DNA of 12,762 nt, from contig JAJLLM010000123.1 in the NCBI GenBank assembly GCA_033837965.1, forward strand, positions 1 to 12,762, given 5' to 3'. The notes under the pieces were generated by a model. The model did not search any database. It saw only the letters and a program-made list of their open reading frames with translations, and was not told where the DNA came from. Shown here one piece after another: positions 6,975 to 12,762 of the stretch. Origin of the DNA: Pseudazoarcus pumilus_A (GTDB lineage: Bacteria; Pseudomonadota; Gammaproteobacteria; Burkholderiales; Rhodocyclaceae). How positions within the stretch are numbered: position 1 is the first letter of the stretch; each line of letters begins with the position of its first letter. The translations under genes were made by a program, and so were the position numbers.

Positions 6975-6998
6975 CGCATCCCCGTGTGCGGGGATGCG
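6975..6998. repeat. Stem-loop between cupredoxin and permease genes
   Basis: Perfect 9-bp inverted repeat CGCATCCCC / GGGGATGCG with a 6-base loop, 18 bp upstream of the permease start. No U-tract follows on the minus strand. It may attenuate read-through or stabilise the upstream copABlike transcript's 3' end. The surrounding gap (6958-7116) holds no gene. Confidence 0.5.
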
Positions 6999-7116
6999 CG
7001 GTTGCCACCCGGCGTGCCGGCCATGGACCGATGCCGGTCGTGCGGTACGGGCGCCAGGACCCGGTCGGTCCCGGCACCCGCCGGTGTCGGAGGCCCGGTG
7101 GCGACCGTCGGTGGCG

Positions 7117-7647
7117 TCAGGGGGTGACGGTCACCTTGGCGATCATGCCGGCCTCCATATGGCCCGGGATGAGGCACGCGAAATCGACCGTTCCCGGCGT
7201 ATCGAATTTCCATACGATGCCGCCGCGCTGGCCGGGCTTGAGGGTGATCATGTTCGGCTCCGCATGCTGCATGCCGGGCATCTTGCGCATCATCTCGGCA
7301 TGCGCCTTCAGGTCATCCATGGACCCGATCACCATCTCGTGATCGACTTTGCCGTCGTTACGGGCGAAGAAGCGCACGGTTTCGCCCGCCTTGACCGTGA
7401 TGTCGTCGGGGACGAAGCGCATGCTGTCGTCCATGCGCACTTCGATCGTCCGGACCACGTCGGCCGGGTTGCCGGGCGAGCCGACGTCCGAGGCGTGGCC
7501 GCCGGAGTGACCGCCGCCCTGCGCGTGGGCGGCATGATCCATCTTCATCGGCATGCCGTGGTCGCCATGTCCGTGGCTGCCGCCGGCGAGGGCGAAGGCC
7601 GGCAGCAGTGCAAAGGCGGCCAGCGAAAGGTGTGCTTTTGCTTTCAT
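7117..7647 (-). CDS. Periplasmic cupredoxin (copper-binding, plastocyanin-like)
   Basis: Predicted 176-residue exported protein. The signal peptide covers about 1-21 (hydrophobic core ending FALA|GG). A His/Gly/Met-rich linker follows (about 22-55; 8 or more His, several Met), a likely copper sponge. The cupredoxin domain (about 65-175) has a type-1-site pattern: His103 in VDHEMVIG, then FACLIPGHMEAGM with Cys158, His163 and Met168. A Met/His-rich segment (116-133) separates these ligands and is shared with the paralogue at 11726-12289. The start at 7647 has AGGAG about nine bases upstream. It is 58 bp downstream of copB and is probably co-transcribed with copAB. Role: periplasmic copper binding or electron transfer. 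Confidence 0.9.
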   Translation of the reverse strand: MKAKAHLSLAAFALLPAFALAGGSHGHGDHGMPMKMDHAAHAQGGGHSGGHASDVGSPGNPADVVRTIEVRMDDSMRFVPDDITVKAGETVRFFARNDGKVDHEMVIGSMDDLKAHAEMMRKMPGMQHAEPNMITLKPGQRGGIVWKFDTPGTVDFACLIPGHMEAGMIAKVTVTP

Positions 7648-7705
7648 CGTTCTTCTCTCCTAGGAGGATGGTGCGCCGCTTGCGCCGCGCGGTGGTTGAC
7701 GTAGA

Positions 7706-8650
7706 TCAGAACCAGAGGCGTACACCGGCCACGAGGCGGGTGTCGCGGACGCGTTCGCCCTCGTCGCGCGCGAAGTCGGCCGTCTGCCCGAACTTGCGGC
7801 TCCATTCCACGCCCACATAGGGGGCGAACTGGCGCGAGAACTCGTAGCGCAGACGAACGCCGACGGTGGCCTCGCTGAGGCCGCTGCCGATGCCGTTGGC
7901 TTCGTCCTTCTTGCCGTAAGCGCTGACTTCGGCGCGCGGCTGCAGTACCAGACGTTGGGTGATCGGCAATTCGTACTCCGCTTCGACAGCCAGCGCGGTG
8001 CGGCCACCGCTGCCGACGTAGGCCGTCGCGTCCACCTCGAACCAGTAGGGTGCGAGCCCCTGTACACCGAAGGCCAGCCACGTGCGGTCGGGGCCTTCGT
8101 TACGGTCGTAGCGCACGCCCAGTTGGGTATCCCAGTAGCTGCTGATGGCGTGACCCCATAGCACCTCGGTGCTGGCTTCCTCGATGCGTCCGTCGGCGTG
8201 CTCGCCTTCGAGCTTGAGCACCAGCTTGTCGTAGTCGCGACCGAAGCGGGCCTGGGTATCGAATGCCGTCCACGATGCGTCGCGGCCGTACACGCGCTCG
8301 AAGCGATCGATCAGCACCGTGCCGAAGGCGTGTTCGTCGGCGAGGCGCAGCTGGCGCGGGCCGGGCAGGGCGTACTTGCCCTCGTCGAGCGTGTAGCCAC
8401 CCGAGTAGGCGTGCGGATCACGCGCGTCGGCCGGGGCGGAACCGCCTTGCATCTTCATGTCGCCGTGATCCATGGCGGCCATCGGGGCCGCATCGGCTGC
8501 GGCAGGTGCGGCAGCGCGAGAGGCCGCACCCGCGGCCGGTTCGGCCATTCCCGGCATGTGATGCCCGGCGTGCGGGTCGGCGGCAAGCGCGATGGCTGGG
8601 GCGATGCCGATCGCCAGCAGCGATGCGGCAAGGATCGATGTCTTCTTCAT
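7706..8650 (-). CDS. copB: Outer-membrane copper resistance protein CopB
   Basis: Predicted 314-residue protein. The signal peptide is about 1-23 (cleavage near IALA|ADP). Next is a Met/His-containing, Ala-rich segment (24-70) with HAGHHMPGM and MDHGDMKM, typical of CopB copper-binding N-termini. From DPHAYSGGY onward, alternating beta strands form the PcoB/CopB barrel, with sequences such as STEVLWGHAISSYWDTQLGV and APYVGVEW, ending in an aromatic residue (RLWF) as outer-membrane barrels do. The start at 8650 has GGGAG five bases upstream. An upstream in-frame ATG at 8680 overlaps the copA stop but would add ten residues before the signal peptide. It is 26 bp after the multicopper oxidase gene, the standard copAB order. 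Role: copper sequestration or passage at the outer membrane. Confidence 0.95.
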   Translation of the reverse strand: MKKTSILAASLLAIGIAPAIALAADPHAGHHMPGMAEPAAGAASRAAAPAAADAAPMAAMDHGDMKMQGGSAPADARDPHAYSGGYTLDEGKYALPGPRQLRLADEHAFGTVLIDRFERVYGRDASWTAFDTQARFGRDYDKLVLKLEGEHADGRIEEASTEVLWGHAISSYWDTQLGVRYDRNEGPDRTWLAFGVQGLAPYWFEVDATAYVGSGGRTALAVEAEYELPITQRLVLQPRAEVSAYGKKDEANGIGSGLSEATVGVRLRYEFSRQFAPYVGVEWSRKFGQTADFARDEGERVRDTRLVAGVRLWF

Positions 8651-8676
8651 GGGTTCTCCCGCTGTGCTCGTTGTCT

Positions 8677-10527
8677 TCATGCGACCACCACCTCGCGGAA
8701 CATGCCCGCGTCCATGTGGAAGAGCAGGTGGCAGTGCCACGCCCACCGGCCGAGGGCATCCGCTGTGACCTGAAAGCTGATGCGCTGTGCGGGCTGGACC
8801 GGAATGGTGTGGCGCCGCGCCTGGAAGTTGCCGTCGGCGGTTTCCAGCTCGCTCCACATGCCGTGCAGGTGCATCGGGTGGGTCATCATCGTGTCGTTGT
8901 GCAGGATCACGCGCAGGCGCTCGCCGTAGCGGAAGTGGATCGGCGTGGAACCCCCGAATTCGAGGCCGTCGAACGACCAGGTGTAGCGTTCCATGTTGCC
9001 GGTCAGGTGCAGTTCGATTTCCCGCTCGGGCCCGCGCGGATCCATCGGGCCGCCGATCGTCGACAGGTCGGCGAGGGTCAGCACCCGCCGCCCGTTGTTG
9101 CGCAGACCGATGCCGGGGTCGTCGAGATTGGTGCGCGGCATGTCGACGCGCATGTCGGTGCTCGGCCCGTATTCGGTGCGCGCATGACGGACGGTCTGGT
9201 TCGGCTTTGCCAGTTCATTGGCTGGCATCCCGTGCTGGCTGTGATCCATCGCCATGCCGCGATGCTGCATGCCGGCCATCGCGCCATGGTTCATGCCGGG
9301 CATCTGGCTGTGGTCCATGCCCGCCATTGCGCCGTGATTCATGCCACCCATGCCGCCGTGGGCCATGCCACCCATGGTGCCCATCATGTCGGCCATGGTG
9401 AGCCACTCGACGCGGTCGAGTTCGGGAACCGGTGCCTGCATGCCGGCCTGCACGGCCAGCGTGCCACGCGCATAGCCGCTGCGGTCCATCGACTGCGCGA
9501 ACACGGTGTATGCGTCGTCGCTCGGTTCGACCAGTACGTCGTAGGTTTCGCCCGGGCCGAAGCGGAACTCGTCGACCGTGACCGGTTCGACGTCGACGCC
9601 ATCGGTCTGGATCACGGTCATCTTCAGGCCGGGGATACGCACGTCGTAGAAAGTGTTGCCGGCTCCGTTGATGAAGCGCAGGCGTACGCGCTCGCCGGGA
9701 CGGAACACGCCCGTCCAGTTGCCGGCCGGCGTGGTGCCGTTCATCAGGAAGGTGAGGGTCGCGGCGGACAGGTCGGCCAGGTCGGTGGGGCTCATCCGCA
9801 TCTGGTTCCACATGCGGCGCTTGTCGATTGCCGCCTTGAGGCCGTCTCGCGAGGCGTCGCGGAAGAACTCGATCGCCGTCGGCTGGTTGAAGTTGTAGTA
9901 ATCGCTCTGCGTCTTGAGCTTGCCGAAGACGCTCATGGGATCCTCGTCCGTCCAGTCGGACAGCTGGATGACATAGTCGCGGTCGGCACGTACCCGCTCG
10001 CCGTCGCGCGGCTCGACCACGATCGCTCCGTACATGCCGGTCATCTCCTGCATGCCGGAATGCGAGTGGTACCAGTAGGTACCGGTCTGTTCGAGCTTGA
10101 AGCGATAGGTGAAGGTCTGGCCCGGCGGAATGCCGGCGAAGCTGATGCCGGGCACGCCGTCCATCTGGTAGGGCAGGATGATGCCGTGCCAGTGAATCGA
10201 AGTTGCCTCGCGAAGGCGGTTGTGCACCCGGATCGTGACGGTGTCCCCCTCGCGCAGTCGCAGCGTGGGCGCGGGAATCGAGCCGTTGATGGTCGTCGCC
10301 ATGCGCGGATGCCCGGTGAAGTTCACCGCCGATTCCGCGACCACCAGGTCGATCTCCGTCCCGCTCAGCACCGGCGCCGCGCCGGTGGTCGTCTGCGCCG
10401 CGCCGGGCACGCCGGCCTGCAGCAGCCCGGGAAGGCCCGCGAGCACCCCGCCAGCGGCGAGACCCTGCACGAAACGGCGCCGTGTCAGGGCGATCGGGTG
10501 ATGAATCGGGGGGCGAGGTGTAGCCAT
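8677..10527 (-). CDS. copA: Multicopper oxidase CopA, Tat-exported copper resistance protein
   Basis: Predicted 616-residue periplasmic oxidase of the CopA/PcoA family, which oxidises Cu(I) to Cu(II) and binds copper. A twin-arginine signal TRRRFVQGLAAGG (15-27) indicates folded export. Four copper motifs are present: HWHG (112-115), HSHSG (154-158), HPMHLHG (550-556) and WHCHLLFHMDAGM (597-609) with Cys599 between His598 and His600, His604 and Met609. All type 1, 2 and 3 ligands appear intact. A Met/His-rich insert (378-434) contains a repeated 16-residue unit. The start at 10527 has AGGAGG four bases upstream, and the frame begins further up without support. It leads copA-copB-cupredoxin. 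The gene symbol duplicates that of the unrelated ATPase, as is usual in the literature. Confidence 0.96.
   Translation of the reverse strand: MATPRPPIHHPIALTRRRFVQGLAAGGVLAGLPGLLQAGVPGAAQTTTGAAPVLSGTEIDLVVAESAVNFTGHPRMATTINGSIPAPTLRLREGDTVTIRVHNRLREATSIHWHGIILPYQMDGVPGISFAGIPPGQTFTYRFKLEQTGTYWYHSHSGMQEMTGMYGAIVVEPRDGERVRADRDYVIQLSDWTDEDPMSVFGKLKTQSDYYNFNQPTAIEFFRDASRDGLKAAIDKRRMWNQMRMSPTDLADLSAATLTFLMNGTTPAGNWTGVFRPGERVRLRFINGAGNTFYDVRIPGLKMTVIQTDGVDVEPVTVDEFRFGPGETYDVLVEPSDDAYTVFAQSMDRSGYARGTLAVQAGMQAPVPELDRVEWLTMADMMGTMGGMAHGGMGGMNHGAMAGMDHSQMPGMNHGAMAGMQHRGMAMDHSQHGMPANELAKPNQTVRHARTEYGPSTDMRVDMPRTNLDDPGIGLRNNGRRVLTLADLSTIGGPMDPRGPEREIELHLTGNMERYTWSFDGLEFGGSTPIHFRYGERLRVILHNDTMMTHPMHLHGMWSELETADGNFQARRHTIPVQPAQRISFQVTADALGRWAWHCHLLFHMDAGMFREVVVA
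9226..9396 (-). repeat. Met/His-rich repeat region within CopA oxidase
   Basis: Residues 378-434 of CopA. Two tandem 16-residue units begin GMNHGAMAGM (395-410 and 411-426), followed by a partial MDHSQHGMP. The DNA units are 48 bases and differ mostly at synonymous positions in the shared core. Such MGGM/MDHS blocks bind Cu(I) in PcoA/CopA proteins. Confidence 0.85.
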
Positions 10528-10620
10528 GTTGCCTCCTGTGCTTGCACTGAACGTTGTTGTGGATCGATGTCCGAGAACGTCATCAGTCTGGACAGGGCGC
10601 GCCGACGCCAACATGTCCCG

Positions 10621-10644
10621 GTGATTACAATCACGTAATGTCGG
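10621..10644. promoter_or_regulatory. Putative response-regulator box upstream of copAB
   Basis: Two overlapping symmetries: GTGATT-AC-AATCAC (10621-10634) and ATTAC-N6-GTAAT (10624-10639). The second has half-sites centred 11 bp apart. From 10623 the 22-bp stretch matches the site at 11378-11399 at 17 positions and shares its core with 5209-5230. It is about 95 bp before the copA start at 10527. It resembles boxes of copper two-component regulators; the regulator itself is outside the window. Confidence 0.5.
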
Positions 10645-10867
10645 CTGCATGGGGGCGGCGGGTGTGTCCGGGCGCGTGCTGCGCGCGATGCCGGGGGCGA
10701 GTCTGTGGAGCGAGCCAGTGGAGGTCGAGACGACCCCTGCCGGTGCCGCGATGAGATGGCCTTGCTTCGGCGGGGCGCGAATGGTGCGGGGCTGGAACCG
10801 GTGGCGTCGGTGTGCGCCCCAGAAAATGCGGGTCGGAAAGTTGGCGGCCTGAATGGCTCAGACCCGA

Positions 10868-10882
10868 GCGGGATGTTCCCGC
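10868..10882. repeat. Stem-loop downstream of DUF2933 copy c
   Basis: Six-bp perfect stem GCGGGA / TCCCGC with a 3-base loop, 28 bp past the DUF2933 stop. No U-tract follows, so it could only be a weak or Rho-aided terminator. Confidence 0.35.
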
Positions 10883-10910
10883 AGACGCGGTTTGGCCGTG
10901 CCGGGAAAGG

Positions 10911-11159
10911 TCATCCCTGGCGTTCACCGTCGTGATGGTGGCGGTGCATCCACCAATGCACCAGCGGGCACGCGGCGACGAGCAGCCACGGAGCGATGCT
11001 CGCCCAGTGTTCGCGGTGCTCGATCAGCAGCACCGCGGCCACCAGCCCGGCCACGCCGGCTAGCGCCCAGCGGGCCGCGGGTCCGGCCTTAGGCGGCGGG
11101 GCCGTAGGGTCGGTGATCTCGTGGCGTTTGGGCGCCTCGAATTTGTGGTGTTCGCACAT
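10911..11159 (-). CDS. DUF2933 small membrane protein (copy c)
   Basis: Predicted 82-residue protein. The N-terminus MCEHHKF matches copy a (MCDHEKF). Two hydrophobic segments (about 31-46 and 55-70) flank EHREHW, followed by AACPLVHWWMHRHHHDGE with Cys64, His68 and a four-His cluster near 72-76. The C-terminal core is almost identical to copy a, so these two are closer to each other than to copy b. The start at 11159 has AAGGAGG five bases upstream. It lies 21 bp after a probable 50-residue gene. Unlike the other two copies it is not in the ATPase operon but upstream of copAB. The function is unknown; copper binding at the membrane is inferred. Confidence 0.87.
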   Translation of the reverse strand: MCEHHKFEAPKRHEITDPTAPPPKAGPAARWALAGVAGLVAAVLLIEHREHWASIAPWLLVAACPLVHWWMHRHHHDGERQG

Positions 11160-11180
11160 GACAGCCTCCTTGTCCGGGGT

Positions 11181-11333
11181 TCAGGGCCGGCGGCGCACCG
11201 CGCCCGGTGGCGGGCGCGAGCAGCAACTCGGCGGTGGGGCCTCGCGGTGGGCGCGGGCGTTCTCGCGGCACCAGGCCTGCAGGCCGGAGAGAGCCCTGCG
11301 CCACCAGCGCGGTGTGTCCGTGTTTGCCTTCAT
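11181..11333 (-). CDS. Hypothetical 50-residue basic protein
   Basis: Possible small protein beginning MKANTDTPRWWRRALSGLQ and containing CRENARAHREAPPPSCCS; it ends Arg/Pro-rich. The N-terminal part could form an amphipathic helix with Trp and Arg; the CxxxxxxH and adjacent Cys pair could bind metal. Evidence for coding: nearly all codons end in G or C, as in neighbouring genes, and it ends 21 bp before the DUF2933 start with only that gene's ribosome site between. Evidence against: no clear ribosome site for the ATG at 11333, and no family recognised. An alternative start in frame is at 11369. The frame overlaps other open frames, so a chance ORF is possible. Confidence 0.45.
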   Translation of the reverse strand: MKANTDTPRWWRRALSGLQAWCRENARAHREAPPPSCCSRPPPGAVRRRP

Positions 11334-11377
11334 GCACCCATTCTGGCGCCGGGGGGCTGACCGGAGCATGGCGCGCC

Positions 11378-11399
11378 GATTACGTTCGCGTCATGTCCG
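11378..11399. promoter_or_regulatory. Putative response-regulator box upstream of the DUF2933 copy c unit
   Basis: Begins GATTACGTTCGCGTCATG. It matches the site upstream of copAB at 17 of 22 positions and shares the GATTAC-N6-GT-N-A-N-G core with the copper-ATPase site. It lies between the CusF-like gene and the small gene starting at 11333, where a promoter for the next transcription unit would be expected. No clear -10 is visible. Confidence 0.45.
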
Positions 11400-11408
11400 G
11401 CGGGGCCG

Positions 11409-11699
11409 TCAGGGCTGGGCGGGCTGCACCGACAGCACGGTGTAGGCGCCGGCGACTTCGTCGATGGTGACCTTGAGCTTGTCGCCCGGCTTCAGGCCGG
11501 CCAGCAGGGTTGCGTCCTTGACCGCGAACACCATGCTCATCGGCGGCATCTGCAGGTTGGGAATCTCGCCATGACGCAGGGCGAGCTTGTTCTGCGCGGC
11601 GTCGACGCGGCGCACCTCGGCGTCGACCAGCGGCAGGTGGGAGTCGGCGAAGGCCGTCGTGGCGCACAGCGCCAGCAGGGCGAAGGAAATCTTGCGCAT
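11409..11699 (-). CDS. CusF-like periplasmic copper chaperone
   Basis: Predicted 96-residue exported protein. The signal peptide is about 1-18 (TTAFA|DS). The remaining 78 residues fit the small five-stranded barrel of CusF, which carries Cu(I) in the periplasm. Ligand spacing matches CusF: His43, Met54 and Met56 in HGEIPNLQMPPMSMVF align with its His36, Met47 and Met49. The CusF Trp44 that covers the copper by a cation-pi contact is replaced by Met51. The start at 11699 has AGGA about eight bases upstream; the frame is open further up but enters the cupredoxin gene. It follows that gene by 26 bp. No CusCBA efflux genes are in view, so its partner may be the CopA oxidase or the cupredoxins. 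Confidence 0.88.
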   Translation of the reverse strand: MRKISFALLALCATTAFADSHLPLVDAEVRRVDAAQNKLALRHGEIPNLQMPPMSMVFAVKDATLLAGLKPGDKLKVTIDEVAGAYTVLSVQPAQP

Positions 11700-11725
11700 T
11701 GCGGGGTTCCTCGTGTGGGGTGGGG

Positions 11726-12289
11726 TCAGTGACGGTGGCCGCTGCCGTGCGACGCGGCCTTGCCGGACGAGCCTTCGGCAAGGCTTGCGCCGCCGACCGC
11801 GACGGCGGCCTTCATGCCGGCCTCGTAGTGGCCCGGAATCAGACAGGCGAACTCGAATTCGCCGGCCCGGTTGAAGGTCCACACGATCTCGCGCGTCTCG
11901 CCCGGCGGCACGTGGGCCATGTAGGGCTCGTCGTGCTCCATGTTGGGGAATTTCGTCATCATCGCGGCGTGCTCGGCGAGCGAATGCGTGTCGCCGATGA
12001 CCAGTTCATGCATCACCTTGCCGGCGTTCTTCACCACCAGGCGCAGCGTCTCGCCGGCCTCGACGCGCACGCGGTCGGGGGAAAAGCGCATGTCGTCGGT
12101 CATCACCACTTCCAGCGTGCGGGTGGCCTGGCGGGCGTCGGCGGCGATGCCCCAAGCGGTCTGTTCCTTGACCGCCGGGGCGTTCGACTTGCCGTGGCCG
12201 CGCTCGCCGTGGGCGAGGGCGGCTGCCGGGGCGCCGAGCGCGAGGGCTACGGCGAGTGCGAGGTGTGCATGCGTGTGCGAAATCTTCAT
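11726..12289 (-). CDS. Periplasmic cupredoxin, paralogue of the protein at 7117-7647
   Basis: Predicted 187-residue exported protein with signal peptide about 1-26 (AAALA|HG) and a short His/Gly linker. The cupredoxin domain (about 58-165) carries His94 (VMHELVIG), Cys149, His154 and Met159 in FACLIPGHYEAGM, a type-1 copper pattern. It aligns without gaps to the paralogue over about 100 residues, including the Met/His segment HAAMMTKFPNMEHDEPYM (107-124). It adds a C-terminal His tail ending HGSGHRH. The start at 12289 has AGGAG about seven bases upstream. It lies 49 bp after the partial oxidase gene and 26 bp before the CusF-like gene, so the three likely form one operon. Role: periplasmic copper binding or electron shuttle. 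Confidence 0.9.
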   Translation of the reverse strand: MKISHTHAHLALAVALALGAPAAALAHGERGHGKSNAPAVKEQTAWGIAADARQATRTLEVVMTDDMRFSPDRVRVEAGETLRLVVKNAGKVMHELVIGDTHSLAEHAAMMTKFPNMEHDEPYMAHVPPGETREIVWTFNRAGEFEFACLIPGHYEAGMKAAVAVGGASLAEGSSGKAASHGSGHRH

Positions 12290-12311
12290 CGGTTATCTCC
12301 TGCTGTCGGGG

Positions 12312-12332
12312 GCCCCGCCCGGCGGGCGGGGC
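12312..12332. repeat. Strong GC stem-loop between oxidase and cupredoxin genes
   Basis: Perfect 9-bp stem GCCCCGCCC / GGGCGGGGC with a 3-base loop, filling most of the 49-bp gap and ending 22 bp before the cupredoxin start. No U-tract. Within an operon such a stem may protect the upstream mRNA end or set relative expression. Confidence 0.5.
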
Positions 12333-12338
12333 GGGGGC

Positions 12339-12762
12339 TCAGTGGTGGCCGGCGTGACCGCCGCCCTGCGGCTTGCGAACGTCCATTTCGATCTTCGCCG
12401 GGGCGCTGCCGGCCTCGCGTTCGGCCTTGAAGCGCGCCGGCTCGGGCAGGTCTCCGGCCCACTCGAAAGACTGCGTGCCGGCCGGCTGGGCATACCAGCC
12501 CGGATCGGAGTAGTCGCCCGGCTGCTGGTCGCCTCGCACCTTCAGCGTCGTGAACATGCCGCCCATGCCGATGGGTCCGTGGGGCCCGTGCCCGGCCATC
12601 ATCGGCAGGGTCTGCTCGGGGATCAGCATCTCCATCTCCTTCATGTCGCCCATGCCGCGTTCGCCCATCAGCATGTAGTCGGGCGCGGCGCGCTGGATGC
12701 GGCCGACCAGTCCGCGGTGGTCGACGCCGATCATGGTCGGCACGTCGTGGCCCATCGGGTTC
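12339..12762 (-). CDS. Multicopper oxidase-like protein, C-terminal part (5' end outside window)
   Basis: The frame stays open to the window edge; about 140 residues are visible, beginning NPMGHDVPTMIGVDHRGLVG. I recognise this as resembling the C-terminal portion of a Met-rich copper-oxidase family that recurs in copper islands, distinct from CopA at 8677-10527. Visible features are Met-rich stretches (MGERGMGDMKEMEM, MMAGHGPHGPIGMGGM), a GDYSDPGWY segment and a His end GGGHAGHH. The core copper ligands (HxH, HCH motifs) are not in the visible part, so the family call rests on recall of the tail. It is the first gene seen of the unit that continues with the cupredoxin and CusF-like genes. 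Confidence 0.65.
   Translation of the reverse strand, partial: NPMGHDVPTMIGVDHRGLVGRIQRAAPDYMLMGERGMGDMKEMEMLIPEQTLPMMAGHGPHGPIGMGGMFTTLKVRGDQQPGDYSDPGWYAQPAGTQSFEWAGDLPEPARFKAEREAGSAPAKIEMDVRKPQGGGHAGHH

Larger units (their letters stand above)
10528..10910. other. 383-bp intergenic region upstream of copA oxidase
   Basis: No convincing gene in either direction; open frames here lack ribosome sites and recognisable content. It holds the operator-like site at 10623-10644 and a stem GCGGGA-TGT-TCCCGC (10868-10882), just after the DUF2933 stop at 10911, with no U-tract. I could not place a convincing sigma-70 promoter, though copA transcription probably starts between about 10540 and 10620. 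Confidence 0.6.

Noticed and set aside
8648..8680. Upstream CopB start at 8680 overlapping the copA stop
   Set aside because: It gives ten extra residues before a standard signal peptide and lacks a good ribosome site; the ATG at 8650 has GGGAG at proper distance.
8263..10638. 791-residue open frame on the plus strand
   Set aside because: Antisense to CopB and the CopA oxidase; the His/Val/Ala-rich product has no recognisable domain and the minus-strand genes are certain.
10868..10882. Intrinsic terminator after DUF2933 copy c
   Set aside because: A short 6-bp stem exists but no U-tract follows; kept only as a stem-loop.
10631..10927. 98-residue minus-strand frame in the copA upstream region
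   Set aside because: Arg/His/Pro-rich with no ribosome site or motif; it overlaps the putative operator and the end of the DUF2933 gene.

Overview
The window is GC-rich and every convincing gene lies on the minus strand, so transcription runs from high to low coordinates. Protein content (CopA/CopB copper resistance, two periplasmic cupredoxins, a CusF-like chaperone, a Cu(I) P1B-ATPase, DUF2933 and YHS proteins) and codon use with G/C-ending third positions suggest a betaproteobacterium, probably of the Rhodocyclales (Thauera/Azoarcus-like). The taxonomic placement is from memory of similar proteins and has not been searched. The region reads as an accessory copper-resistance island.

Layout in transcription order. 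(1) 12762-11409: C-terminus of a multicopper-oxidase-like protein cut by the window edge, a cupredoxin and a CusF-like copper chaperone. (2) 11333-10911: a probable 50-residue protein and a DUF2933 membrane protein, preceded by a putative operator at 11378-11399. (3) 10527-7117: Tat-exported multicopper oxidase CopA with a Met/His repeat region, outer-membrane CopB and a second cupredoxin; a related operator lies upstream at 10623-10644. (4) 6957-5352: an APC-family permease and a small two-helix membrane protein, with visibly lower GC than the flanks. (5) 5103-1054: Cu(I)-exporting P-type ATPase, a DUF2933 protein, an isoprenylcysteine-methyltransferase-like membrane protein, a YHS protein and another DUF2933 protein, tightly packed with overlapping or near-touching ends; a third operator-like repeat with 11-bp period lies at 5209-5230. 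(6) 952-23: a ferritin-like protein and a zinc alcohol dehydrogenase wrecked by a large, frame-disrupting internal deletion.

The gene set suggests a full detoxification chain. The ATPase would move Cu(I) out of the cytoplasm. CusF-like protein, cupredoxins, CopA oxidase and CopB would bind or oxidise it in the periplasm and at the outer membrane. The DUF2933, YHS and methyltransferase proteins are recurrent but uncharacterised members of such clusters. No regulator gene is present, although three operator-like sites with a common core suggest one OmpR-family (CopR/CusR-like) response regulator encoded elsewhere. No tRNA, rRNA, CRISPR array or insertion sequence was seen.
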